DNA of 64,000 nt. Source: Campylobacteraceae bacterium. GTDB taxonomy: Bacteria > Campylobacterota > Campylobacteria > Campylobacterales > Sulfurovaceae. Shown here one piece after another: positions 1 through 7,068 of the stretch. The stretch covers positions 1 through 64,000 of the forward strand of contig JALXFN010000074.1 of NCBI GenBank assembly GCA_027068975.1, written 5' to 3'. Numbering within the stretch: position 1 is the stretch's first letter; every line of letters begins with the position of its first letter. The notes under the pieces were generated by a model. It had not been told where the DNA came from. It searched no databases and saw only the letters and a program-made list of their open reading frames with translations. Made by a program: the position numbers and the translations under genes.

Positions 1-684
1 CGGTTTATCTTTCTCTCCTCTACTACCTCTAAACCTATTGAAGAGAAGCGTCTGCACACTTCGCTCTCTCTTGAGAAGATTTGGGCTCACTATGCGAGTA
101 TTGTAGCGATTGAAAAACATTTGAAAGAGGTGAGTCAACAAGGTATGGAGATAATTATACTGCGTGTGGGTCTCTTTACAGGGAAGAATTACTCTCTTGG
201 TCTCTTACCCATACTGCTTCCACGGCTTAAAACCCATCTTGTCCCCTATCTTGAAAAAGGAACAACCTCTCTACCTCTGATAGATGGAGAAGATATTGCC
301 CAAGCGTTCAAGTTGGCTTCTGAAGTGACACTCGATAAACATTATGAGGTCATTGATATTGTGGGCAAAGAGATACCTACCGTTAAAGAGGTTTTGAACT
401 ATCTACACACAAAACACAACTACCCTTTACCACACTTTTCCGTACCTTTTGGGTTTGCCTATCTGTTTGCTCGTTTTATGCGATGGACAGATAGGCTCTT
501 GCCCTTTGACCCACTGATTGTCCCCTCGATTGTACTGCTACTCGAAGAGACCAATTCAAACAATGACAAGGCTGAAAAACTTTTGGGTTACAGACCAAGG
601 GTTGATTGGCGAGAGAGTATAGAGATGCAAATAGCACAGATGAAAAGAGAACAAAAAACCAACATGAGGATGAACAAAAAATGA
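1..684 (+). CDS. NAD(P)-dependent epimerase/dehydratase-like SDR protein, 5' end outside window
   Basis: The open frame is already running at base 1, so the N-terminal Rossmann glycine motif lies outside the window. What remains is the second half of an extended short-chain dehydrogenase/reductase: a strand ending FLSSTTSKP, the helix that normally carries YxxxK, then ILRVGLFTG, which matches the ILRPGxVYG segment of the family, and a substrate-binding C-terminal half. The Tyr is present (HYASIV) but the position of the catalytic Lys is Val, so a classical oxidoreductase mechanism is doubtful and an NAD(P)-binding or regulatory role is possible. The stop overlaps the next start (ATGA), making it the first visible gene of a run that reaches about 3660. 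The substrate is unknown. Confidence 0.75.
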   Translation, partial: RFIFLSSTTSKPIEEKRLHTSLSLEKIWAHYASIVAIEKHLKEVSQQGMEIIILRVGLFTGKNYSLGLLPILLPRLKTHLVPYLEKGTTSLPLIDGEDIAQAFKLASEVTLDKHYEVIDIVGKEIPTVKEVLNYLHTKHNYPLPHFSVPFGFAYLFARFMRWTDRLLPFDPLIVPSIVLLLEETNSNNDKAEKLLGYRPRVDWRESIEMQIAQMKREQKTNMRMNKK

Positions 685-1244
685 GACTTAACGAAAATGA
701 AACAGCCCCAACTTTTAAAACCATAGATATGAGTGGTCAAACATTTGACTTAGAAACACCACGAGAGAAACCTCTGCTTATCGCTTTTTTTCGTTATGCC
801 TCTTGCCCTTTATGTAACTTGCGTGTGCATGAACTGATTGAAAATTATGAGCGACTTAAAGATAAAATAGAGATAGTTCTCATCTTCCAATCACCCAAAG
901 AGAAGATAGAGCAGTATGTAGGAAAACAGGATATTCCCTATAGAGTCTTGCCCAACCCTAGTAAAACACTCTACCACCTTTATGGGGTAGAGAACTCTTG
1001 GTTAGGTTTTGCCAAAGCGTGGACGGTAAAGATAAAACAGGTTTTTGTGGCTGTTTTACAAAATCGTTATCTTCCTGGGTCTGTTGAGGGAGAGATTCAC
1101 CGTATTCCTGCTGATTTTGTGATTGACCGAGACAACATGATTTTAAAGGCATTTTATGGGAAAGATATTGGCGACCATTTGCCACTTGAAGAGCTTGAAG
1201 CCTATGGTAGAAAATTAGACAAAAATGTTATACTTACTTCATGA
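681..1244 (+). CDS. AhpC/TSA-type peroxiredoxin-like thioredoxin-fold protein
   Basis: A 187-residue protein of the AhpC/TSA-like group (thioredoxin fold). After a short N-terminus (APTFKTIDMSGQTFDLE, the usual 'apdF.l.d..G..v.L' opening) comes the strand LLIAFFRYASCPLCNLRVHEL, in which a CPLC motif replaces the TxxC of classical peroxiredoxins. That motif is typical of the peroxiredoxin-like 2 type, thought to act as thiol peroxidases or disulfide reductases. The ATG at 681 is preferred to the TTG at 606 because it gives the ATGA overlap with the upstream stop, has GAGGA upstream and starts at the family's usual beginning. It also overlaps the following TetR gene by ATGA, so the three are probably co-translated. 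Confidence 0.82.
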   Translation: MRLNENETAPTFKTIDMSGQTFDLETPREKPLLIAFFRYASCPLCNLRVHELIENYERLKDKIEIVLIFQSPKEKIEQYVGKQDIPYRVLPNPSKTLYHLYGVENSWLGFAKAWTVKIKQVFVAVLQNRYLPGSVEGEIHRIPADFVIDRDNMILKAFYGKDIGDHLPLEELEAYGRKLDKNVILTS

Positions 1245-1804
1245 AACAAGGCGAAAAGACAAAACGACATATTTTAGAGCAGAGCGACAAGCTGTTTTAT
1301 GAGCATGGTTATGCTCATAGCTCATTTACCGATATTATGAATGCTACAGGTTTGAGTAAGGGTAACATTACTTACCATTTTAAGAACAAAAGAGCCATCT
1401 TAGAGGGCATTGTTGCTCAACGAATGAGTGAGATAGAGGCTTCATTTAAAGCGTGGGAAGAGAAAACCCACACCCCTACTGAAAGATTGGCTCTTTTTTG
1501 TGAGATGATAGTTGAACAACAAGGAGCTATTGAGTCATTTGGCTGTCCTATGGGAACACTCACAGCTGAATTCTCCAAAAATGAACCTGAACTATACACC
1601 TTAACACTCCCAATGTTCAATGCTTATAGAGCATGGCTTGGAGAACAGTTTAAAGAGCTTGGGTTTAAGGCTTATGATGAAGAGGCAATGTCCCTTTTAG
1701 GTAGAGTTCAAGGCGTTGCTATGGTAACCCATGCATTTAAAGATAGTGACTTTTTTCGTCGTGAGATGGAGAGAGTTAAAGAAGAAATTAAACAAAAAGG
1801 ATAA
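1241..1804 (+). CDS. TetR/AcrR family transcriptional regulator
   Basis: A 187-residue TetR-type repressor. The N-terminal helix-turn-helix is clear: TKRHILEQSDKLFYEHGY, then SSFTDIMNATGLSKGNITYHFKNKRAIL (about residues 6-50), the YHF-K-K signature of the recognition helix. The C-terminal ligand/dimer domain contains the ESFGCPMGTLTAEF segment shared by TetR proteins of the YxaF/LmrA sort. It sits inside the run of oxidative-stress-like genes, ATGA-coupled to the peroxiredoxin-like gene and 3 bp before the AhpD-like gene, so it most likely controls its own operon. The promoter is outside the window and the ligand is unknown. Confidence 0.88.
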   Translation: MKQGEKTKRHILEQSDKLFYEHGYAHSSFTDIMNATGLSKGNITYHFKNKRAILEGIVAQRMSEIEASFKAWEEKTHTPTERLALFCEMIVEQQGAIESFGCPMGTLTAEFSKNEPELYTLTLPMFNAYRAWLGEQFKELGFKAYDEEAMSLLGRVQGVAMVTHAFKDSDFFRREMERVKEEIKQKG

Positions 1805-1807
1805 ACA

Positions 1808-2338
1808 ATGGCATACATAAAACTCTGTAAATACGAAGAGATGACCCCAAACATTCAAGCGAAAGCAAAACCGATTTTAGAAAAGACAGGTAAATTAGGA
1901 GAGATATTTGAACTCTTAGCCCTCGATGAAAAAATCTACACAGCTACCGACAATATGGTACAGAGCTACCTACTCCAAGAGACACGTCTACCTTACGCTA
2001 CAAAAGAGAGAATTGCTCTGCTTATCTCACTAGAGAACAACTGTACCATGTGTGTTGATGTGCATAAAAATATTGCCAAAATGCTTGGTATGAGTGAAGA
2101 GCAAGTAGAAGAGACGCTTCAAGGTGTTGATGCGATTGATTGTGATGAGTCTGAAAAGGTACTGCTTCGTCTCTGTCTAAAAGCTGGGTCAAAAGAGAAC
2201 TACAAAACGGTTCAAGAAGATATAGATGAAGTGAAAAATGTTGGGTACTCAGAGCTAGAGATTTTAGAGGCGATTGCGATTACTGGGTATTTTAACTATA
2301 TCAATACGCTTTCTAATGTGTTTGGGTTGGGGAAGTAG
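1808..2338 (+). CDS. Carboxymuconolactone decarboxylase / AhpD-like family protein
   Basis: A 176-residue all-helical protein with the AhpD-type redox motif CxxCxxxH (CTMCVDVH, about residues 78-85) preceded by RLPYATKERIALLISLENN, the typical helix of carboxymuconolactone decarboxylase domains. AhpD-like proteins are alkylhydroperoxidases or reductants for peroxiredoxins; here the peroxiredoxin-like gene lies just upstream, with the regulator between them. The YSELEILEAIAITGYFNYINTLSNVF tail is the usual second half of the domain. Its job as a peroxidase partner is inferred from the motif and context. Confidence 0.85.
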   Translation: MAYIKLCKYEEMTPNIQAKAKPILEKTGKLGEIFELLALDEKIYTATDNMVQSYLLQETRLPYATKERIALLISLENNCTMCVDVHKNIAKMLGMSEEQVEETLQGVDAIDCDESEKVLLRLCLKAGSKENYKTVQEDIDEVKNVGYSELEILEAIAITGYFNYINTLSNVFGLGK

Positions 2339-2350
2339 ATATTTAAAACC

Positions 2351-2938
2351 ATGTACTCATTTTTAGCTCACTCCATCATAGGTATTACCATTGGTTCACA
2401 AAAAAATAAAAAGAGTTTAAGACAGAGTATTGTTCTTATGCTCTTCTTTATAGTCTTGGCTTCAACTCCTGATATTGACTATCTCATTAACTATATTAGG
2501 GGAGAGGGGATGCCTATACGATACACACACTCTATCGGTTTTGTTTTTTTAGTGGGCATTTTTTCTCTTCTTTTTAGAAACATTCTCCTTAAAAAGTATC
2601 TCCATGAGACACCTGTTATTCTCTTTTTTTTAGCACCACTTTCACATCTTGTTTTAGATGCTTTGGTTGGGGTTCATGGCAATCCTTACTTTTTTCCATT
2701 GAGTTCCCATGAGTTTGTTTTTCCTTTTGGCATTTTGCCAAGTTCGGGAAGAATTAACATTCATAACTTCTATTTTTGGCGTAATATGTTTATAGAGATT
2801 GCTATTTTTTTGCCTATTTTAGTCACTTTTGTTCCTAGCCTTAGAAAATATTTTTTTCAATACAGAGTTTTAAAACTAATGCTTATAATGCTTTTTATTG
2901 TAGGGGTTAGCATTGGAATAAATTTAGATAGAACATAA
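2351..2938 (+). CDS. YdjM/DUF457-type membrane-bound metal-dependent hydrolase
   Basis: A 195-residue polytopic membrane protein. The conserved polar residues of the YdjM (LexA-binding inner-membrane hydrolase, DUF457) family are present: an N-terminal AHSIIGI, STPDIDYL after the first hydrophobic helix, RYTHSIGF, and HLVLDAL. These His/Asp residues are thought to bind metal near the membrane surface. Four to five hydrophobic segments can be read. It is 12 bp downstream of the AhpD-like gene and 9 bp upstream of the MmcQ/YjbR gene. A second, sequence-distinct member of the family lies at 14292-15017. Confidence 0.75.
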   Translation: MYSFLAHSIIGITIGSQKNKKSLRQSIVLMLFFIVLASTPDIDYLINYIRGEGMPIRYTHSIGFVFLVGIFSLLFRNILLKKYLHETPVILFFLAPLSHLVLDALVGVHGNPYFFPLSSHEFVFPFGILPSSGRINIHNFYFWRNMFIEIAIFLPILVTFVPSLRKYFFQYRVLKLMLIMLFIVGVSIGINLDRT

Positions 2939-2947
2939 AGGATTCAG

Positions 2948-3298
2948 ATGACTTTTAAAGAACTAGACAGCTATTTACTATCGAAACAAGGGGCAACTTT
3001 TGACTATCCGTTTGATGAAAAAGTACGTGTCTATCGTATAGCTCAAAAGATATTTGCCTTAACTTCAGAGAAACATCCCCTAGAGGTAAACCTAAAGTGT
3101 GACCCTATTTACTCTTTGGAGCTTCGGAGTATCTATGAGGGTATTCGTGGAGGGTATCATATGAACAAAAAGCATTGGAATACCCTTACTTTAGAAGCGT
3201 CAGATGTCGATGATGAGACTGTTAAAGAACTCATAGACCACTCTTATGAATTGGTCTATAAAAGCTTAACCAAGAAGAAGCGTGAGGAGTTGGGGTGA
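2948..3298 (+). CDS. MmcQ/YjbR family protein
   Basis: A 116-residue protein of the MmcQ/YjbR (CyaY-like fold, 'double-wing' DNA-binding) family. Recognisable parts are KGAT-like FDYPF near the N-terminus, KIFALT, VNLKCDP in the middle and GYHMNKKHWNTLTL, the motif where most members have 'gyHmnkkhWntv', followed by a C-terminal LIDHSYELVYKSL helix. The molecular function of the family is not settled. Its stop overlaps the GTG start of the next gene (GTGA). Confidence 0.85.
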   Translation: MTFKELDSYLLSKQGATFDYPFDEKVRVYRIAQKIFALTSEKHPLEVNLKCDPIYSLELRSIYEGIRGGYHMNKKHWNTLTLEASDVDDETVKELIDHSYELVYKSLTKKKREELG

Positions 3299-3660
3299 CG
3301 CAGTATGACCTAGACCTAAAAAGCCAACATGCTAAAAACTTTAAAGCCATACGCAAACTACTGCTCTCTTATGATGAGATAACAGAGCTAAAAAATACCA
3401 AGCAGACCTCTTATCGTGATAGCTATGGAGTTGTTGTGATGATGCGAACCAAAGGCGATGTTTTAGTGGTGGCTTTTGGGAAAGGGTATAAGCTTCAAGA
3501 GAAGTTTCCACAGTTGGAGGGTAGTGGTAAGATTGTAAGGCATTTGTATTTTAAAGAGGAAGATAGTGTCGATGAAGTGTTGTTAAGAGCGATGATTGAG
3601 GAGAGTTTGCTTCTTAATATTGAGGGGTTTGAGATGAGAGAGCTTCGGAAACATATATAG
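3295..3660 (+). CDS. DUF1801-like small conserved protein
   Basis: A 121-residue protein starting with GTG inside the stop of the preceding gene. The pattern of a helical N-terminus, then TSYRDSYGVVVMMRTKGDVLVVAFGKGYKLQEKFP and GKIVRHLYFK, resembles the DUF1801 (YdhG-like) fold, where small proteins bind unknown ligands; I hold this at family-level resemblance only. It is the last gene of the co-directional run beginning before base 1; no hairpin terminator follows it. Confidence 0.55.
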   Translation: MTQYDLDLKSQHAKNFKAIRKLLLSYDEITELKNTKQTSYRDSYGVVVMMRTKGDVLVVAFGKGYKLQEKFPQLEGSGKIVRHLYFKEEDSVDEVLLRAMIEESLLLNIEGFEMRELRKHI

Positions 3661-3847
3661 AGAATTTATTGTTATCTCAATATAAACTCAGCTATGATGT
3701 CCCTCTATCTACTCTTCTTAAACTTCGGCGAATTTGTATTGTATTTAAGTATTATATTTATCTTGATTTGTTGAAGTAAAATATGTTGAAATAACAACTC
3801 AATATTATTGAATAGACTATGTTTTGAGTATACGATAAAATCATATA

Positions 3848-4366
3848 CTATTTATCTGAAAACAGTTTTAAAATAACATCTAATGTCAAAAACATAGGTA
3901 AAGGTTCATCATCTTTTATGGCAACAAAACCTAGTTTTTCATAAAAAGATATAGCCTCTTTCTCAGCTAAAAGATAGATACCAATGCACCCTGCTAATTT
4001 AGAGATTTGATAGACTTTTAAAAAGACATCTCTCAAAAGTCTTTTCCCTATACCTTTGCCTTGTAAGGATTTGTCTACACCTAACATACTTAGTTTAATA
4101 AGGGGAACAATAGGAGGTAATCCTGAGGGTTTATGCTCTTCTAACTCAAAATTATTTTTTGCTATAGAAAAACTATCTAGTGTATAAAATCCAACAAAGC
4201 GTTCACTCTCATCTAACAGAACATAGGCTTGACTCAAATGTTTTTTAACTCTTTTTTTTAGATTTTTTTGGACAAATCTGTTTATCATCTCATTGTTACA
4301 ATCAAACTCTTTTTGACCTTTATATGTTTTGGAAGAGTCGAACTTTTCTAGTTTTAAATTAGACAT
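3848..4366 (-). CDS. GNAT acetyltransferase, TacT-like toxin
   Basis: A 172-residue GNAT enzyme. The acetyl-CoA loop is LGVDKSLQGKGIGKRLL (Q-x-x-G-x-G), preceded by the beta-bulge strand PLIKLSML and followed by AISFYEKLGFVAI, which supplies the usual Tyr. The N-terminal FDCNNEMINRFVQKNLKKR ('F.cg...ln.fl...a') is typical of TacT/AtaT toxins, which acetylate the amino group of charged aminoacyl-tRNAs and block translation. The TacA-like antitoxin gene begins 98 bp away on the opposite strand, so the pair is divergent rather than in one operon. Toxin activity is inferred from family membership and neighbour. Confidence 0.8.
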   Translation of the reverse strand: MSNLKLEKFDSSKTYKGQKEFDCNNEMINRFVQKNLKKRVKKHLSQAYVLLDESERFVGFYTLDSFSIAKNNFELEEHKPSGLPPIVPLIKLSMLGVDKSLQGKGIGKRLLRDVFLKVYQISKLAGCIGIYLLAEKEAISFYEKLGFVAIKDDEPLPMFLTLDVILKLFSDK

Positions 4367-4428
4367 TATAAATTCTTTTTATTTGATTTAATCAGTAAAA
4401 GTATAGAGAGTTTTTAATAAAATTATGC

Positions 4429-4454
4429 TAAAATATCCGTATATAAACCGTATA
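4429..4454 (+). promoter_or_regulatory. Extended -10 promoter and direct-repeat operator of the TacA-like gene
   Basis: TGCTAAAAT places a -10 box at 4429-4434. Directly behind it are two copies of CCGTATA (4437-4443 and 4448-4454) whose starts are 11 bp apart, one helical turn, covering the expected transcription start. This suits binding by the ribbon-helix-helix N-terminus of the encoded antitoxin, giving autoregulation. Operator function is inferred. Confidence 0.5.
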
Positions 4455-4464
4455 AGGATTTAAG

Positions 4465-4743
4465 ATGAGCAGACCTAATGATTTAAAAGATGCAAGAATA
4501 GAGTTTAAAACATCTAAAGATATAAAACTATTATTACAAGAGGTAGCAAACTCATTAGGTATGGATTTAAGCAATTTTTTAATCTCTACAGCAGTACAAA
4601 GAGCCAAAGAGATACAAAAAGAAGAGAGAGTTTTGATGCTTTCAAATAAAGAGTGGAAGAACTTTCAAGAGATTATAAACACTCCTCAAAAACCTACCAA
4701 TGAGCTTAAAGAGTTAATGAAATTAGAAGGATTTAATGAATAA
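4465..4743 (+). CDS. DUF1778/TacA-like ribbon-helix-helix antitoxin
   Basis: A 92-residue protein with the features of DUF1778 (TacA) antitoxins: a basic N-terminal RHH unit (KDARIEFKTSKDIKLLLQEVANSLGMDLSNFLISTAVQRAKE) followed by LMLSNKEWKNFQEIINTPQKPTNELKELM, the C-terminal neutralising segment usually read as 'LSdrDwe.F...ld.P..pn..L..l'. TacA binds DNA through the RHH and wraps the GNAT toxin with the tail. An AAGGA lies 5' of the ATG. In known loci the antitoxin precedes the toxin in one operon; here the toxin gene is on the other strand. Confidence 0.83.
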   Translation: MSRPNDLKDARIEFKTSKDIKLLLQEVANSLGMDLSNFLISTAVQRAKEIQKEERVLMLSNKEWKNFQEIINTPQKPTNELKELMKLEGFNE

Positions 4744-4775
4744 AGATTTCATGCGTATAATGTAATCTTTTCTCA

Positions 4776-5231
4776 TCACTTCACCAACTCCTGATACCTC
4801 TTCAACAAGTCAGGACTCTCAATAGACCCATGATGGTGAACCTGTTTGTACTCTCCATCCACCAACTTATAAACCCGACTGGTACGAATGGCTAAATCTA
4901 GCTTTTCACCTTTGGTCTCTACCCACCCACGCTCTCGACCGATGGCTACAAAACCACCATCTAAGGCTACAATGGTGTAGTCGTAAAACTCTACATAGAC
5001 TTTGGCTTGACCTGAGAAGATACGGCTGTAGATGGTTTTAATCTCTTCCCATCCTCTTTTGATGCCACCTAGTGGGTTGTCCATGGCTATCTCTTCGTTG
5101 TTGAGCCAATTTTTCTGCATGAGGTCAAAATCTCTTTGGTTGAAAGCTTTGTAAAACTCTGCTAAAGCTTCGTGCATTTTGTTGTTGTATTGTTTCTCTT
5201 CACCTGTGATTGGGGTTTGGATTGGGGTCAT
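4776..5231 (-). CDS. NTF2-like / SnoaL-like protein
   Basis: A 151-residue protein of the nuclear-transport-factor-2-like fold: helix FYKAFNQRDFDLMQKNWLNNEEIAMDNPLGG, then RGWEEIKTIYSRIF, and the beta-sheet half with FVAIGRERGWVETKGEKLDLAIRTSRVYKLVDGEYKQVHHHGSIESP. The HHHGS near the C-terminus and the NW/D pair near the start match the 'YybH/SnoaL-like' calcium/calmodulin-kinase-association type. No catalytic function can be assigned. It is transcribed away from a TetR gene across a region with two matching palindromes, so it is the likely regulated target. Confidence 0.75.
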   Translation of the reverse strand: MTPIQTPITGEEKQYNNKMHEALAEFYKAFNQRDFDLMQKNWLNNEEIAMDNPLGGIKRGWEEIKTIYSRIFSGQAKVYVEFYDYTIVALDGGFVAIGRERGWVETKGEKLDLAIRTSRVYKLVDGEYKQVHHHGSIESPDLLKRYQELVK

Positions 5232-5243
5232 TATTTCTCCTTT

Positions 5244-5294
5244 CTTGACCTTTTAGTCAAGTGAAAAGATAGCTTATTTGACCTTATGGTTAAC
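5244..5294. promoter_or_regulatory. Two TetR-type operators, 33 bp apart
   Basis: Site one, 5244-5261, is CTTGACCTTTTAGTCAAG, with 6-bp inverted arms CTTGAC/GTCAAG. Site two, 5277-5294, is TTTGACCTTATGGTTAAC, which has the same layout (TTGACC, N4, GGTTAA). Their starts are 33 bp apart, about three helical turns, so dimers would sit on the same face. Site one overlaps the expected leader of the NTF2-like gene and site two covers the -35 region of the TetR gene. Sequence and symmetry are seen; binding is inferred. Confidence 0.6.
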
Positions 5295-5313
5295 TTATAA
5301 CCTGAGTTTTAGC

Positions 5314-5326
5314 TATAATCACTTTA
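5314..5326 (+). promoter_or_regulatory. -10 box 6 nt before the TetR start codon (leaderless candidate)
   Basis: AGCTATAAT gives a perfect TATAAT at 5314-5319; six bases later comes the ATG at 5326. Transcription normally starts about 7 nt after the -10 box, i.e. at the A of this ATG. No Shine-Dalgarno sequence precedes it. Confidence 0.5.
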
Positions 5327-5850
5327 TGAAAAAAGATACAAGAGAAGCACTACTAGATTCAGCATTTAATACCTTTTATAAACAGGGGTTTCAAGGGGCA
5401 AATATTGCGACCATTTTAAATGATGTGGGCATTAACAAAGGTTCAATGTACCACTTCTTTAAGTCTAAAAAGGCTTTAGGCTTGGCTGTGATTGAGGAGA
5501 GGATAGAGCGTAACTTGGTTAATAAATATGCTTCTATAAAAAGTGTTGAAGAGCTTTTTGATGTTCTCTGTTCTGCTCCTAAAACTCTTGCTTATGGTTG
5601 TCCTCTTAATAAAATGAGTCAAGAGATGATTTATATTGACACTGATTTTCAAAAGTTGCTCTCTACTACTTATGGTAAATTTGAAACTTTAGTTCAAATG
5701 ATTTTAGAGCGAGATGGGGTAGAGAGTAGTGAGTTGAAAGCTAAGCAGATTATTGCTACTTATGAGGGGGCTTTGATGATTTATCATTTGAACCGACAAG
5801 ATGAGGAGTTTGTGTTGGTTTTAAGGGGATTAGAGCAGGATATATTTTAA
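5326..5850 (+). CDS. TetR/AcrR family transcriptional regulator
   Basis: A 174-residue TetR protein with a clear N-terminal DNA-binding domain (KDTREALLDSAFNTFYKQGFQGANIATILNDVGINKGSMYHFFKSKKAL; YHFFKSK recognition-helix end) and a ligand domain containing the YGCPLNKMSQEM segment found in many small-molecule-responsive members. The ATG at 5326 is chosen over the TTG at 5278 because the family starts here and the extra 16 codons run through the operator and promoter. It faces the NTF2-like gene and probably represses both itself and that gene through the two palindromes between them. The inducer is unknown. Confidence 0.88.
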   Translation: MKKDTREALLDSAFNTFYKQGFQGANIATILNDVGINKGSMYHFFKSKKALGLAVIEERIERNLVNKYASIKSVEELFDVLCSAPKTLAYGCPLNKMSQEMIYIDTDFQKLLSTTYGKFETLVQMILERDGVESSELKAKQIIATYEGALMIYHLNRQDEEFVLVLRGLEQDIF

Positions 5851-5983
5851 TGGTTAACAACGAGCATACTTAGAATAAGCTACCTAATCTAAAATAAAAG
5901 CCCAATAGTTTAGATACTCTTAGGCTCTTACGATAAGAAATTTTTCAATGCTGATTATTGGTATCTAAAATTGAAAATCTTCT

Positions 5984-6613
5984 CTAATCAATAAACTCCA
6001 CTACATCATCAAACGGCAATCGCAACTGAGTTGACTGCTCATTAATTCGGTAGCCAAATGGAAGTAACATAGCTACTTGATACTGTGTTGTGTCTAACTC
6101 TAAAGCCTCTTCAACAGCACTTTTTTCAAAGCCTTCGATGGGGCAAGAGTCTATGCCTATAAATGCTGCAGCTGTCATCATGTTTCCTGCTGCTATGTAG
6201 GTTTGTCTAGCTGTCCAATTATAGATATTTTCATCCGAACTTAATGTGTTTGTTAAGTGCTTAGAGTAGAGGTCAATGTATCCCTCTATCTGCTCAGGGC
6301 TTAGTGGTCGTCTTCCAAAGCGTTTTTGAGGTTCGCCTGAACTTGGTTTGGCATTTTCTATTCCTGCCAATACCACAACCAAATGAGAACATGAGGTAAT
6401 TTGAACTTGATTCCAACATAGAGGGCGTAGTTTTGCTTTTAGCTCTTCGTTCGTAATGACTAAAAACTTCCACGCTTCCATACCAAATGAAGAAGGAGAT
6501 GTGCGTCCTGCTTCTAAGATATAGCGTATGTTCTCATCTGATATTTTTTTACTCTCATCAAAGAGTTTACAAGCATGTCTAAATGCCATTGCTTCTGTGA
6601 ATTGGTTTTTCAT
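5984..6613 (-). CDS. NAD(P)H-dependent nitroreductase family protein
   Basis: A 209-residue FMN-dependent nitroreductase. Family marks are AMAFRHACKLFDESKKIS (the 'R.S.R.F' position is RHACK), EAGRTSPSSFGMEAWKFLVI, where the Ser/Asn-rich loop binds FMN phosphate, and ARQTYIAAGNMMTAAAFIGIDSCPIEGF with the GIDSCPIEGF loop of the NfsB/YfkO-like branch. Such enzymes reduce nitroaromatics or quinones. It is divergent from an HxlR regulator, a very common pairing for redox-responsive control of flavin reductases. Confidence 0.87.
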   Translation of the reverse strand: MKNQFTEAMAFRHACKLFDESKKISDENIRYILEAGRTSPSSFGMEAWKFLVITNEELKAKLRPLCWNQVQITSCSHLVVVLAGIENAKPSSGEPQKRFGRRPLSPEQIEGYIDLYSKHLTNTLSSDENIYNWTARQTYIAAGNMMTAAAFIGIDSCPIEGFEKSAVEEALELDTTQYQVAMLLPFGYRINEQSTQLRLPFDDVVEFID

Positions 6614-6669
6614 TTTGCATCCTTAGGTTTTTTGAAAGATTATCATATGTATGCTATAATGTCAAGAAC

Positions 6670-6683
6670 TACCTAAAAAGGTA
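6670..6683. promoter_or_regulatory. Palindrome in the nitroreductase/HxlR intergenic region
   Basis: TACCTAAAAAGGTA has 5-bp inverted arms around AAAA and lies just downstream of a TGCTATAAT-type -10 box and upstream of the HxlR gene. Two related TACTA motifs follow at about 6689-6705. HxlR proteins bind such short symmetrical sites in divergent promoters, so this is a candidate operator. Confidence 0.45.
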
Positions 6684-6705
6684 TATACATACTAAAAGGA
6701 TACTA

Positions 6706-7065
6706 ATGAAGCTGATTTACAATGAAAAAACTTATGCTTGTTCTTTTGAATTTGCCCTAGATATGTTCTCTGGGAAGTGGAAAGCTCTTATCTTATGGTA
6801 CTTAAAAGATGAGACCATGCGTTATGGAGAGCTTAAAAAAGTATTGGGAAAAATCACCCAAAAGATGCTAACACAAACCCTTCGAGAGTTGGAAAAGCAT
6901 CAGCTTATCACTAGAAAAGTCTATCCTGTTGTCCCTCCAAAGGTAGAGTACACCATTACAGAACATGGAAAGAAACTCATTCCTATCTTTGAGATGATGT
7001 CAGAGTGGGGAAATGATGTTGGGAGTCAGTTGGGTGAGGTGCTTGAGTGTGATGGTAAAGAATAA
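6706..7065 (+). CDS. HxlR family winged-helix regulator
   Basis: A 119-residue HxlR-type regulator: SCSFEFALDMFSGKWKALILWYL ('i..i.GKWt..IL..L'), MRYGELKKVLGKITQKMLTQTLRELEKHQLITRKVYPVVPPKVEYTITEHGKKL, the canonical wing and recognition helix, then a short dimerisation helix. The Cys near residue 12 (YACSFEF) occupies the place of the redox-sensing Cys of YodB/HypR-like members, so thiol or quinone sensing is plausible. AAAGGA lies 5' of the ATG. Divergent from the nitroreductase, its presumed target, and 3 bp from alkC. Confidence 0.88.
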   Translation: MKLIYNEKTYACSFEFALDMFSGKWKALILWYLKDETMRYGELKKVLGKITQKMLTQTLRELEKHQLITRKVYPVVPPKVEYTITEHGKKLIPIFEMMSEWGNDVGSQLGEVLECDGKE

Positions 7066-7068
7066 CTA

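Noticed and set aside
606-680. TTG start for the peroxiredoxin-like gene
   Set aside because: The extra 25 residues are polar, lie within the SDR gene and are not part of the family; the ATG at 681 has the ATGA overlap.
5278-5325. TTG start for the second TetR gene
   Set aside because: It lies in the operator and the -10 box, and the added residues are absent from the family.
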